DNA of 64,000 nt, taken from positions 19,022 to 83,021 of the forward strand of contig QAOA01001470.1 of NCBI GenBank assembly GCA_003255065.1. Direction: 5' to 3'. The stretch is from Cercis canadensis (lineage: Eukaryota > Streptophyta > Magnoliopsida > Fabales > Fabaceae). The notes under the pieces are model-generated. The model did not search any database. It worked only from the letters and a program-made list of their open reading frames with translations, and was not told where the DNA came from. Both the position numbers and the translations under genes were made by a program. Positions 24,452 to 35,425 of the stretch are shown here, piece by piece. The stretch's first letter is position 1; each line of letters starts with the position of its first letter.

Positions 24452-26033
24452 AGGAGGGGAGTTTAATTACATCCAAAAAAATAAAAATAGAAAAACATAA
24501 AAACATAAAAAATAAAAAAAAAGTCTTCTAACTTCAAGCTTGCGACTAAACCTTCTCAAGTCAAATTCTCTTGCTTGTCAGCACTTGGAGTATGAATCTC
24601 ATATTAAATAACAATAGATACTCAAAAGTGTCCATGCAAACACAAGAAGATTTATTAAATAAAAAACAAAACTCAAAGCAAGTCCACTACTATATACCTA
24701 AAAGAAATAAACATGACAACCGAGAAGAAACAAAAAATAGCAACTGGGCAACTTCATAAAAGTCTTAAAATAAACTCAAAAAGGTTTTGGAACAACCACC
24801 AATTATGAATCAAAAGAACACTCAAAATGTATAATAAATAACCTCAAAGCAAAGTGAATTCCATTTGAATCCATTCCTAACCAGCCCTTAACTTCAAACC
24901 AAACAATCATATAAAGCAATAACCTCGAACGAAAAATTAACATTAACTACCAGCCATTACTTGTTGATTAACTTTTTTTTAAAAAAAAAGCATGCTATTT
25001 ATTAATCACTTATGCACTGGTTAAGCTTAAACAATCAATCTTCACAATAAGCACATACCATCCATATATCAAGATGCATTAACATAATATCCCAAAGTAA
25101 CCCAAAAGCGAAAAGGAAGCCCCAAAGAAGCATAAACTTCTAGCTCATTTTAGTTGAAATCTCAACATTATGACCAACCCACAAATTAACAAATTCAGCC
25201 ATGACAAACACACTTGACTATCATACAAACATGTGACCCAAATTCAACTTTCTAAGACAGGGAATACCAATTCAAATAGTGTTAGGAACCCATGAATAGA
25301 ACTCAAAAAAAAAAAAAGTCACTTACCACCAGAATGACCAAACTAGCTCAAATGACCAATTTCCTAAATCAAATGTCACATGAATTAAATAGAGACAACC
25401 ATATCAGAACTTAACCACAAGTTTCCCTACACAAACTCAAAGTAGACCAGCAATAAACCCATGAGCATTGTTAACAAAAATGCTTGTAGCCTTAAGTAGA
25501 AATAATAATAAAAAGAAATAAAATAAAACAAAAACGAGCCAAAGCTAGCAGTCCCTTCAAATATCTATTTAAGACAATGGACATCCATTCTTCCCTTAGC
25601 ATCTTATACTCAAAATGACATTTCAAGAAAAACAAATAAGCTTTAAGAAAGCCNCTTTATACACAAAGTTGAAGTCCAAGAAAGCCCAAGCACCTCAAGC
25701 TCAACATCAATTTTCAAAGGAACCTCCCTCAAGAATTAACAGAGTATCTACTACACAAGAATCCCCAAGAACAGATTAAGTACCAAATATTCTAAGAAAT
25801 ATCCACTGATGACACAACAAAAACCATGAATAGATAGAAACCGATTTACATAGCCACCCAAAAAAAATTCAAAAAAATCAAATACTACAGTAGGTTCTAA
25901 TAAACGAATAATCCAGACATAGAATTAATCTTTACATTTTGATTAAAGTGGTGAAGAGAAGTACCGAAATGATATAGACCTGATTTGCAAAGGACCTTCT
26001 TCTCACTAGTTGTTGGGCAATGAGTCTAATGGA
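24452..26033. other. A-rich interval without recognised gene (inside CACTA)
   Basis: A-rich sequence with short poly-A runs. The reading frames are short and of biased composition. An N lies at 25654. Nothing recognised. Confidence 0.5.
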
Positions 26034-26552
26034 TGGAAGTGTGGGCAAGTTTCTTGTTCTCTACCATGTTCCGCCTCTGCTGCCGTTGGGAGCCACTGGA
26101 GCTCGCCGGATTTCTCTCTCCACCGTTGAGTTCTCTCTCTAACTAAAATCTCAAATGTTCCTTTCCATTTTCCTCTCTATTTTCTCTCAAACTTCCTATT
26201 GATCATTCCTTTTCTCACAAATCCTCCTCCAATTTCTCCAACTCGCAGGTCTGAGCTTATCTTCAACCCACTGTCACAGGTTTCTCTCTATCNTGGAAGT
26301 GTGGGCAAGTTTCTTGTTCTCTACCATCTTCCGCCTCTGCTGCCGTTGGGAGCCACTGGAGCTCGCAGGATTTCTCTCTCCACCGTTGAGTTCTCTCTCT
26401 AACTAAAATCTCAAATGTTCCTTTCCATTTTCCTCTCTATTTTCTCTCAAACTTCCTATTGATCATTCCTTTTCTCACAAATCCTCCTCCAATTTCTCCA
26501 ACTCGCAGGTCTGAGCTTATCTTCAACCCACTGTCACAGGTTTCTCTCTATC
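26034..26552 (+). repeat. 259-bp direct duplication around a single N
   Basis: Positions 26034-26292 recur at 26294-26552 with about two mismatches, separated by one N at 26293. The content is CT-rich 5'-leader-like DNA (TTCTCTCTCTAACT). The arrangement suggests two overlapping contig ends that were joined but not merged, not a biological repeat. Confidence 0.85.
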
Positions 26553-26829
26553 TCCTTCAGTTTCTCTCTCTAACTCAAGCTCCCTCACCAATCTTGGCTA
26601 ATCCCTTCAAAAAATACTCTATCTCCCCTTCCTTTCTCTCACTCCGTCTCTGCCTTTCATGCACGATGTCTTCCGTTTCTCTCCCTCTCACTCGGCCTCA
26701 CCCTTTCTCTTCTCTATCTGTAGCTTTCTTCTTCCACCTTCATGATCCTTTTTCTCTCCTTGCTTCTTCCAAAAATGGCATTTTCTACTTTTTTGTTCTT
26801 TGTTTTAAAAAGTTTTAAATGTACTGCAG

Positions 26830-27265
26830 GTCCCTATAGTTTGGACAAATTTTGAATCAAGTTCCTATGGGTTTTTTTCCTCGTTTAGGGTCCTTATAGT
26901 TTGAAATTTTTTTAATTTGGTCCCTACCGTCACCCTCCAATTATAACTCTATCAGTTTAGTACTGGCATAACAAATGACTTGTCTATGTGACAATAAAAG
27001 AAGTTTATATGGCGCCAATGTGGCACAAAAATCGTCATCTCATCAAATTTTGGCCTAAAAAAGTTAATGATATGTCAATTTTTGTACTATTTTGGCACCA
27101 CATTAGTTTCTTTTATTGTCACATAGACAAGTCATTTGTCATGTCAGCACTAAACTAACAAAGTTATAACTAAGGGTGATGGAAGGGACCCAATTAAAAT
27201 AAAATTCAAACTATAGAGACCCCAAAAGAGAAAAAAAAAAAACTATAGAGACATTATTCAAAATT
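26830..27265. mobile_element. Foldback (MULE/MITE-like) element
   Basis: The left half (TCCCTATAGTTTGGAC...) and the complement of the right half (TCTCTATAGTTT...) are inverted copies. They include a long near-perfect stretch, ACAAATGACTTGTCTATGTGACAATAAAAGAA around 26967-27002, with its complement at about 27101-27140. GTCCCTATAGTTTG-type ends are common in plant Mutator-like and foldback elements. No coding sequence is present, and exact ends and target duplication are unresolved. Confidence 0.65.
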
Positions 27266-28739
27266 CATTTAAACAAGTAGATTTAAGAAAAATAATAACA
27301 TAATAATTAAAAAGGAAAAGAGAACCCCTTAATTGACCCCAATACCCTATTTTTAAAAATTATTTACAAAAATATTCTACTTTCAAATTTATTTACGTAA
27401 ATATCTTATTTTATTATTTTATTTTTTGAAAAAACCTTTTTTGAAAGGGCGACACCATTGGCGTCACATAAAAGTAGATGCCAGTGGAGTCACGTAAAAG
27501 ATGACGCTAGCACCAACTTTTCACAAAGATTCCTGAATGATCCTATTTGCATGTGATTCATGTGTGCATGGAAATAGTGCAGAGATTCTTTGGTGAAGCC
27601 ATTGGCGTCATCTTGCAGTGGACACTGGCGGCATCACATTGTATTGGACGCCAATGACCTCACCCATCTCGTGTGCTATAAATGCCCCCTTCTAGAGCAA
27701 CAAAATTAAGAGTAAGCAAATATTTCATATGTTTTGCTGAGAATTTTTCACTGAGTTAGGGTTTGCTGTGTGGGAATTGCATTTGGTGAAACTTTTGAAA
27801 GTGTGTTTATATTTAAACTATACAATATAGTTTAGCATCAATAGTTATTATAAGTATATTGTTAGAATTGAGTTTGTAGTTATACTTGATATTATGCATG
27901 TTGTTAATGATGATTTAAGGAATTAATTTGTAGAATGCACATTTTTTTTTATTTAGGAATAAAATGCTTATATTAATGCATTGCAATGTTGTTAGATTAT
28001 TGTTAGAAATGAACATGTAGTTGTAGTTGATATCGGGCATGTTGTTAATAATGATTCTTTGAATTGATTTGTGGTACATGGGATTTAAAATTTGAGAACA
28101 AAATGCTTATATGAGTACATTACAATGTTGTTAGATTATTGTTAGAAATAAATTTATAATTTTATTTGATATCATGCATCATGTTAATATAGACTTTTTT
28201 GAATTTATTTGGGACTTAAAATTTAGGGTTCAAGCATGCTTATATTAGTGCATTGCAATGGTTGAATATACAATGAAGATCAAGGCATCATTTAGGAAGG
28301 TCCAAGGCCCGCATGTTTGAATTCGAAACACATATGTGGACTATACCGTCTTAAACAGATAATACACCAAAAATTGGGTCTTAATCTTAATCAAGAAGTT
28401 GGAAAGATTATTTATGGATTTCCAATATCATCCGGTCAAACATTATTTTATGATAGACTTGAGCTACTGCAACAATTTTTATACTTACAGAAGTGTATTA
28501 AGCCTGTTTATGGACTCAGCCCTTATTGGAGCTGTGCTGGATGTGACAAATGACCTCCAGTGGGTTGGGCTTTCTCCCCAACTCCTTCGTCTACAAAAAA
28601 ATATCAACTATTAGTAAACATAAATTGATATAAATTTTAAATATATCTAAACTTTTACAACATTAGTAAATAAAAAAAACTTACTAGCCTCCATTTTTGT
28701 TAGGAAATGATGATTAAGCTGCATCTATGAAAAGCTTGC
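27266..28739. other. Unassigned interval with GGCGTCAC-type repeats (inside CACTA)
   Basis: 27450-27670 holds several degenerate copies of a CATTGGCGTCAC-like motif, then a TATA-like CTATAAATGCC at about 27678. T-rich DNA follows to 28260, containing a roughly 120-bp imperfectly repeated block (TGTTAGATTATTGTTAGAAAT..., near 27860, 27990 and 28130). A plus-strand patch at 28280-28560 reads as peptide-like sequence but matches no family that I recognise. Confidence 0.4.
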
Positions 28740-29560
28740 CCTTAGTCCAATGAACAATTCTTCTTGTTCCTCTCAGAGACGGCCTTGTACTGCTCAAAGG
28801 CTCATTTGGCTTTGAGGGTCTCAAGAACAGCAGGTAACAACCATTCACCCTTTGTCTTTTGAATCCTGATGTCTCGAAAGCAAGCACTAAGGTTGTTAGA
28901 ATACTTTGAGAGCTAGATCTTACGGATCTAGCTCTCATGCTAGGGGTCCCAAACACATTTTCCTCTACATTAGAAAACAGAAGTTCAATGTTAGTAAATA
29001 TGCATACCAACTAGTTTAGAATAAAGTAAAATAAAATAAGATCAATGAAAAATTTACCTTGAACTCTGTCCACCAGAGTTCCTTCACCTCATTAGGAACT
29101 AAGGTGAAGTCCAACCACGACTGCTCAAACTTCGACTTGTAGATAGTCGAAAGGTAGTTGACAGGCTCCTTGGAAGGCATAAAGCTGTACAAAAAGAATA
29201 AATTGTTAAGTATTAGGAATAATAAACTGTAAATCATAAAAAAAAAATTCATTGTTAAGTATTAGAATTAACTTACTCCTTCCTCTTTGTGGCTCAATCC
29301 ATAACTGATCATCAGCTTCTTGGGAGCCTAGCCATGGTGAGTCTGAAATTGTAAGATTCACATACGATGACCCTCTAGCGGCCGACGATGCGAAGCCTAT
29401 GGTGACGGCTCCTAAGAACCCGTTATGTGTCGCAGTGGGCGATAGTGTGCGTGCAAACCTCAGGGTCGACATAAATAAAGGCAAGACCAGCTCGGTATGA
29501 GCAAGCCGAGCAAGAATCTTGCCTTTGTCCCTCCTAGACGTTGGCCCAGCTGTCGGAGAT
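28740..29560 (-). pseudogene. Transposase_24-like (CACTA TNPA-type) gene remnant
   Basis: Minus-strand exons resemble the plant Transposase_24 (Ptta/En/Spm) family, which binds CACTA subterminal repeats. The amino part (29540-29285) ends with LWIEPQRGR. A middle exon (29180-29065) reads FMPSKEPVNYLSTIYKSKFE and ELWWTEFK, followed by a GTAAAT donor. The last exon (28970-28740) reads KGEWLLPAVLETLKA and FEQYKAVSERNKKN, the family's W...L...F...S..NK.NR signature. The last exon has two in-frame stops (after LETLKAK and after NCSLD). It fits the CACTA element that surrounds it. Protein family likely; function lost. Confidence 0.62.
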
Positions 29561-29637
29561 GAACGTCTCGGCTAGTCTGACATCTATCATATAATTTAAA
29601 TATTAAGAATGAAATAATTAGTACAATAAACCCCAAA

Positions 29638-30135
29638 ACTATAAACCCTTAACCCTAAACCTAAAAACCCTAAATCACATACCCCTAACTCTAAACCCTA
29701 AATAAAAAATTAGGGAGAGTCAACCCTAAAAATTCAACATTCTAAGAATTTAAAATTCCACACAATTAAACAAAAACACAATCAGAAAATTACAATTTAT
29801 TCCAACATGAAAAATTATATAGTAGTAGAGGTAAAAACTTACATAGTAATAGAAAAAATTACAAAATTATTTCTAAACCCAAACCCTTAAACCTCAAATC
29901 CCAAATCATTAAACCCTAACCCCTAAACCCCAAATCCCTAATCCCTTAATCCCTAAACTTTAAATTCTAAACCTTAACCCCTAAACCCTAAACCCTAAAC
30001 TCTAAACCACTAAATCACTAACCACTTAACCCTAAACTATAAACCCCAAACCCCTATATCTAAAACCTTTAACCCTAAAACCCTAAACTCCAAATCCTAA
30101 ACCACTAAATCATTAAACCCTAACCCCCTAAACGC
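29638..30135. repeat. Degenerate telomere-like CCCTAAA tract
   Basis: Many CCCTAAA / CCCTAAAC / CCCTTAA units with spacers run through this stretch, densest at 29935-30010 (AACCCTAAACCCTAAAC). They are interrupted and heavily mutated, so this is an interstitial tract inside a transposon and not a chromosome end. Confidence 0.78.
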
Positions 30136-30159
30136 TAACCCTTAAACTAAATTAAATAC

Positions 30160-30390
30160 CCAAAAAAAGTAAGCCAAATTAAGTACCCGACAATTCAACA
30201 AAAATTAAGGCAGATTAAATATACAAAAATTCAATAGAAACTAAGCCAACAAAAATTAGAAATTGAGTCAAATTAAATAGCCAACAATTCAATAGAAATT
30301 AAGCCAACAAAAATAAAAAATTAAGCTAAATTAAAAGCCTAACAATTCAACAGAAATTAAGCCAACAAAAATAAAAAAATACACATAACA
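30160..30390. repeat. AT-rich imperfect tandem repeat of about 60 bp
   Basis: The unit includes CAACAATTCAATAGAAATTAAGCCAACAAAAAT and recurs three to four times with variation (for example near 30225, 30285 and 30345). Confidence 0.7.
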
Positions 30391-30789
30391 TAAATCAGAA
30401 TCAAATCCTCATCGATCAATTAAGCCAACAATAATCAAAATCAATTCTAATAAATTTTACAACATCCCAAAAAAATCCAAAAAACAAAAATAGTTTCATA
30501 ATTCTACAAAACTCATACAACAAAAGGCCTATTATAATTTGTCCAAAAAATAAAAAAACAGAAGTGAAACATCTAATGTGCAAAAATCGATACATAAATA
30601 AAATTCAAATCGGTAGAAATATGTCTAACTCTACTCCAAAGCAAATATAAGTGCTTGAAATTGCTCGACACCCTCGGAAAGATGCTTGGAGGGCTAGATA
30701 ATGGGAAAGTGAGGAGAGAAAGCGAGGAGAGAAAAGGGAAATCTAAAGTTCAAAGTGAGGAAGTTGAGCTGGGTGGGCTACTGAAAAAT

Positions 30790-31166
30790 TCAGATTTCTC
30801 ACGGAATTTCTCACGGATTATGTCTGTGAAAAAAATTCCAAAATTCAAATTTTAAGTGAAACGGTGCACAACAAGTTTCTCACAGATTTTCTAGCAGAAT
30901 TTCTCATGGAATGAGAAGGCTGTGAGAAAGTCCGTGAGAAAATTCAAATTTTCTCATGGACTAAACAATAAACACATCAATCATGATGGTTAGGATGCTT
31001 TTTTTCACTGGTTTTCTCATGAATTTTTCTAACAGATGATTTGTTCCATGAGAAATTCTGTGAGAAACTCCTAACAGTCATAAGTCATGAGAAAATCCAT
31101 GATAAATGGTGTGAGTTTCTCACGGACTTTTGTTTCGTGAGAAAATCCATTTTTCCTTGTAGAGCA
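30790..31166. repeat. CACTA right subterminal repeat zone and terminus
   Basis: There are dense TTTCTCACGGA / CCGTGAGAAA-type motifs in both orientations. The terminus TTTTTCCTTGTAGAG ends at 31166 and is followed by the CAA duplication. Confidence 0.75.
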
Positions 31167-31171
31167 ACAGG

Positions 31172-31202
31172 GTGTGTTCTATTAATTCCTTTTGCTGCCA
31201 TT

Positions 31203-31266
<64 letters not shown>

Positions 31267-32153
31267 GATTTGTTCTTGTTTATGTAGTTGTGATGCATTT
31301 ATTTTCAATTTCTTTGTTGATTGATTTCTGACCCTGAGGTTCCTCCCTAGGGCTATGTTATTATCATTTCTGCTGGTCTCTTTCTATGCTCAATTTCTGC
31401 TAGATTATTTTTCTGTCAAATGGTTTATTTAGTTTCTATCTATAATTTAAAAAAAGAGTTGCATGTTTCTCATTGTTATTTGGGAATTCTTTGTTGGAAT
31501 TTTGTTTTTGATAATTTGCATTCTGCACTTTTAAGCTTTCATTTATGTCCAAATGAGTTTAAGTTGTCTTATTGGTTCCAAAATAGAGGTTTTTGTCTTT
31601 CTTTCTTTCTTTCTGTCCATCTGCACTGTTTTGGAGTTCCAATTTGAGAATTCCTTGCATGTTTTGGTACTTATATCTATACATAGATACTTATAGTATT
31701 TCATTATTTCTGTGGTAACCTTGATTTTATCCCTTTCGATTGATTAATAGATTGTGGATATTTCTAGATTTTGGTTTTAATTTGTGCTTCAATATTAGAG
31801 TTGTTTTGAGAGGTTTGCTCATTACCTTGATTCAAAATATAGTGCTATTTTGGTCTTTAATCATGTATTTTTTTTTCATTGGGACTGTTTCAATTTTGTC
31901 ATTTTTAGGATTTGTCTTTAAGATAAATGTGCTTTCCGTTTTGATGTTTCATTAAAGGCTGCATGTGGTTTTAGTATTTTGTGATGGATGTTTGCTAGTA
32001 AGGTTGTATATGTGAAGTTGGGCTCTTGCTACATGCTTTTCACCATTATTGCTCATTCCACCATGTGAAATTTTTTAATTTAATCTCTATGTTGTGTGGT
32101 GGTGAAATCGTATGCTTAATCTGCTTGTTATTTCATCATGTTCTAAGGCTTGA
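31172..32153. other. Intron-like host backbone, segment 2, with microsatellite
   Basis: T-rich, intron-like DNA with no supported coding frame. It carries an (AT)n(TG)n microsatellite at 31204-31263. Both ends abut family-D LTR termini. Confidence 0.5.
31204..31263. repeat. (AT)n(TG)n microsatellite
   Basis: About 6 AT units followed by about 24 TG units, uninterrupted. Confidence 0.97.
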
Positions 32154-33114
32154 TGTAGACACCGTATTTTGTCCAGGTACTTTTCATGGCATAAAAAAAA
32201 AATAAAAAAAAAAGAGACAAAAATTTATGACATTGTATTTTTGAAAATTTGAGGTCATATATCTTCTAAATTTGCCAAAATTATGCATTAAAATTTTTTT
32301 TTTGAAAATATGTAAGTTTTTAATTAGTGGTTTATTTCTTCTTATATTTTTGTTTGGGCTTTTTTAATAAAATAAATCCTAGTCTCACTACTTTATCCTA
32401 GTCCATTGTTAATGTAGCCCATTTGACCCATCTTTTAGTATTTAATTTTTTTTTTTACAAATAGTAAATAAAAAAAGAAATTTTTTTAATAAATTTTTGC
32501 ATCACTAGATCTAGGAGGACTGATGAAGGAGCAAGGAATGGATTTCCCTCACTCCCCATTGGTCCAAGTTTATGCACCTTATCTTCATTAAATAAATAAG
32601 TAATTTAAAAAGAAGAAAAAAAATTAAAAAGAAAGAAAAGGAGAAAATAGCAAGGGGGATTAGCAAATAAAGAGAAAGAGGAGGGGAGGAAAGAAAAGGA
32701 AAAGAAGAAGAAAAAAAAGGAAAAAGAATGAGGAGCTTGGGAGAAAGGAAAGGAACCAAAGAGAGAGGAAGTTATGAATCTTTATCAAATTCATTCTACA
32801 AGGGTAATTTCTACTCCAATTCTTCTATCTTTACTGCTAGATTTTTTTATCTATGGTGATTAATTTGTCTATTTGTTGTTATGTGTGAATAATTATGATG
32901 AATTTCTAAATCATAGTGTAGTTTGATGTAGTTTGAGATTGATTCTTATGGTTCTAAGATACCCATGATGTTGGATTCCTAAATTTAAGTTCAATTTCTG
33001 ATGTTGATATAGAAATAATTTTAATTTTGGAACTTTGAGTTGTTTCTTTGATTGATAATACTTGGTTTGGTTGTGATTGTGCATTTTCGAGTCTATCAAT
33101 ATTCTCTGGCAACC
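32154..33114 (+). repeat. Family-D LTR, copy 4, 5' part
   Basis: It begins TGTAGACACCGTATTTTGTCC, the counterpart of the copy-2 start TGTTGATACCCAATTTTGTC. An A- and GA-rich middle follows, and it stops where Gypsy pol sequence begins. Together with 38275-39249 it makes one LTR: CTTGA precedes 32154 and GTTGA follows 39249. Confidence 0.68.
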
Positions 33115-33119
33115 ATTAG

Positions 33120-35425
33120 GAGAATATCATTTTCACCTGTCCCTTTGGCACTTTTGCTTATAGGTGTATGCCTTTCGGCCTCTGCAACGCCACTGGTACC
33201 TTCCAGCGGTGCATAGTAAGTATCTTCTCTGACTTTCTAGAGGAGTGCATGGAGATATTTATGGATAATTTTACTGTTTATGGTTCTTCTTTTGATTCCT
33301 GTTTGGATAGCCTATCTAGAATGCTGCATAAATGCATTGAAACTAACCTTGTTCTAAATTTTGAGAAATGTCATTTCATGGTAAAGCAAGGTATAGTTTT
33401 AGGTCATGTAGTGTCTAGCAAGAGAATTGAGGTAGATCCTGCGAAAATATATGTCATTACCTGTTTACCTTACCCCACATGCGTGCGGAGAGTTCATTTT
33501 TTTCTTGGGCATGCAAGTTTCAATAGGCGCTTTATTAGAGATTTCAGCTAGATAGTCCTTCCGCTGTCCAACCTTCTGCAAAAAGATGTGGAGTTTTTAT
33601 TTGACAAGAAATGCAAGGAAGCCTTCAATCGTCTAAAGCAAGCTTTGACTAGTACCCTCATCATTTAGCCACCTGACTGGACACTCCCGTTTGAGCTGAT
33701 GTGTGATGCTTCTAACTATGCTTTGGGAGCTGTCTTGGCACAGAGAGTGGCCAAGGTCTCCCATGCAATCTATTATACTTCGAGAACTTTGGATGCTGCT
33801 TAAGCAAATTACACAACCACAGAAAAAGAACTTTTAGCTATTGTGTTTGCATTAGATAAGTTCATATCATATTTTCTTGATTCTAAGGTTGTGGAGTTTT
33901 CTGATCATCCAGCTCTGAAGTTTCTTTTGAAGAAACCTAATGCTAAACCATGATTGATTAGGTGGATGTTGCTGCTCCAGGAGTTTGACATTAAGATCCA
34001 AGATAAAAGTGGAGTAAAGAACCTGGTGGCTGATCACTTAAGCAGGATTAAGAGAGCCTCTGATCCCCTTCCCATGCATCCATGACTTTTTTCTTGATGT
34101 GCAGCTTTTACAGTTGCAAGTTAAGATCACATCTCCTTGGTTTGCAAATATGGTAAATTTCTTGGTTGATGGTGTTTTCCTACATGTTTTACTAGGGCTC
34201 AAAATGATAAATGAGAAGTGAGTCTAAGTATTATGTGTGGGATGATCCCTATCACTGGAGATTTTGTAGTGACCAAGTTATTAGGAGATGTATACCTGAT
34301 CATGAGTTCCAGTTTGTTCTTAGTTTTTGTCATGCATTTGTATGTGGTGGGCATTTTGGGCCTCAACGTACAACTAGGAAAGTCTTGGACTCTGGATTGT
34401 ATTGGCTTACCCTATTTCATGATGCATAAATGTTTTGTAAGTCTTATGAATAGTGCTAGATAATAGGAAATATTTCTTGCAGGAATGAGATGCCTCAGCA
34501 AGCTTTGCTGTTTTGTGAGATTTTTTATGTATGGGGTATTGACTTTATGGGACCTTTTCCTGTTTCTTTTGGTTTTGTTTACATATTGTTGGTTGTTGAT
34601 TATGTATCTAAATGGGTGGAGGCAAAAGCTACTCGGATCGATGATTCTAAAGTTGTTGTAGATTTTGTTAGATCACACATTTTCTGCAAATTTGGCATTC
34701 TAGGGGTTATCATCAGGGTTCACACTTCTGCAACCGGAGCATTAAGGCTTTGGTGAGAAAATATGGAGTCTTGCATAAAGTTTCCACATCTTACCACCCC
34801 CAAACAAATGGGCAAGCCGAAGTCTCCAACAAAGAGATCAAACAAATCTTGGAGAAAACTATCCAACCTAACAAGAAGGATTGGAGCTTGAGGCTTGAGG
34901 ATGCTCTTTGGGCTTACAAGACAGCTTTTAAGACACTCATTGGGATGTCCCCCCTACAAGATAGTCTTTGGTAAAGCATGCCACCTTCCGGTGAAGATTT
35001 AACACAAGACATATTGGGCAGTAAAGCAGTGCAATCTTGACTTGAATCAAGTTGGATCCCAAAGAAAGCTCAAACTCCAAGAACTTGAAGAGCTTCGGTT
35101 TGAAGCTTATGAGAACTCACAGATCTACAAGGAAAATACCAAGCTTCTTCTTGATAAGATGTTGATAAGGAAGGAGTTCTCCATTGACCAAAAAGTTCTC
35201 CTTTATAACTCCCGCCTCAAGCTCATTCCCGGCAAGCTCCATTCTAGGTGGCTTGGTCCATTTGTAGTCACTAAGGTCTTTCCTTATGTTGTTGTGGAGA
35301 TTACAAGTGAGGCTACTAACAAAGCTTTCAAAGTCAATGGACATCGCCTCAAGTCATTCTATGAGGGAGCTCAAGAGGACATAGTGGAGGAGGTCCACTT
35401 ACAAGAAGCCATCTACCTTACTTGA
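33120..35425 (+). mobile_element. Element C pol region: RT, RNase H, integrase (fossil)
   Basis: RT motifs: MPFGLCNATGTFQRC, then FMDNFTVYGSSF and NFEKCHFMV (33168-33400). RNase H: FELMCDASNYALGAVLAQR and TTEKELLAIVFALDKF (33690-33860). Integrase core: [25 protein letters not shown] and YHPQTNGQAEVSN (34520-34830). The integrase tail has [15 protein letters not shown] and NGHRLKSF, ending at 35425. These match element A domain for domain. No chromodomain is seen. Confidence 0.85.

Larger units (their letters stand above)
21618..31166 (-). mobile_element. CACTA (En/Spm) DNA transposon, 9.5 kb, nested and degenerate
   Basis: The left end CAATACAAGAAAA and the right end (in complement CTCTACAAGGAAAA) are variants of the plant CACTA terminus CACTACAAGAAAA, in inverted orientation. 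The 3-bp duplication CAA flanks both (21615-21617, 31167-31169). Both subterminal zones (21630-21910 and 30790-31160) are packed with repeats like TTTCTCACGGA/CCATGAGAAA, the pattern expected for binding of the TNPA-type protein. A degenerate Transposase_24-like gene lies inside on the minus strand (28740-29560). Internal insertions include family-D and chimeric LTRs and a foldback element. CACTA elements move by cut and paste; this one lacks a readable TNP2 gene, so it is not autonomous. Confidence 0.72.

Noticed and set aside
26199-26818. Two near-identical serine/proline-rich frames as duplicated genes
   Set aside because: The duplication flanks a single N and the content is CT-rich leader-like; most likely an assembly overlap.
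29638-30135. True telomere or chromosome end
   Set aside because: Units are degenerate and interrupted, and unrelated DNA continues on both sides.
31041-31331. Valine/cysteine-rich frame across the TG microsatellite
   Set aside because: The translation is produced by the (TG)n repeat and by CACTA end sequence.
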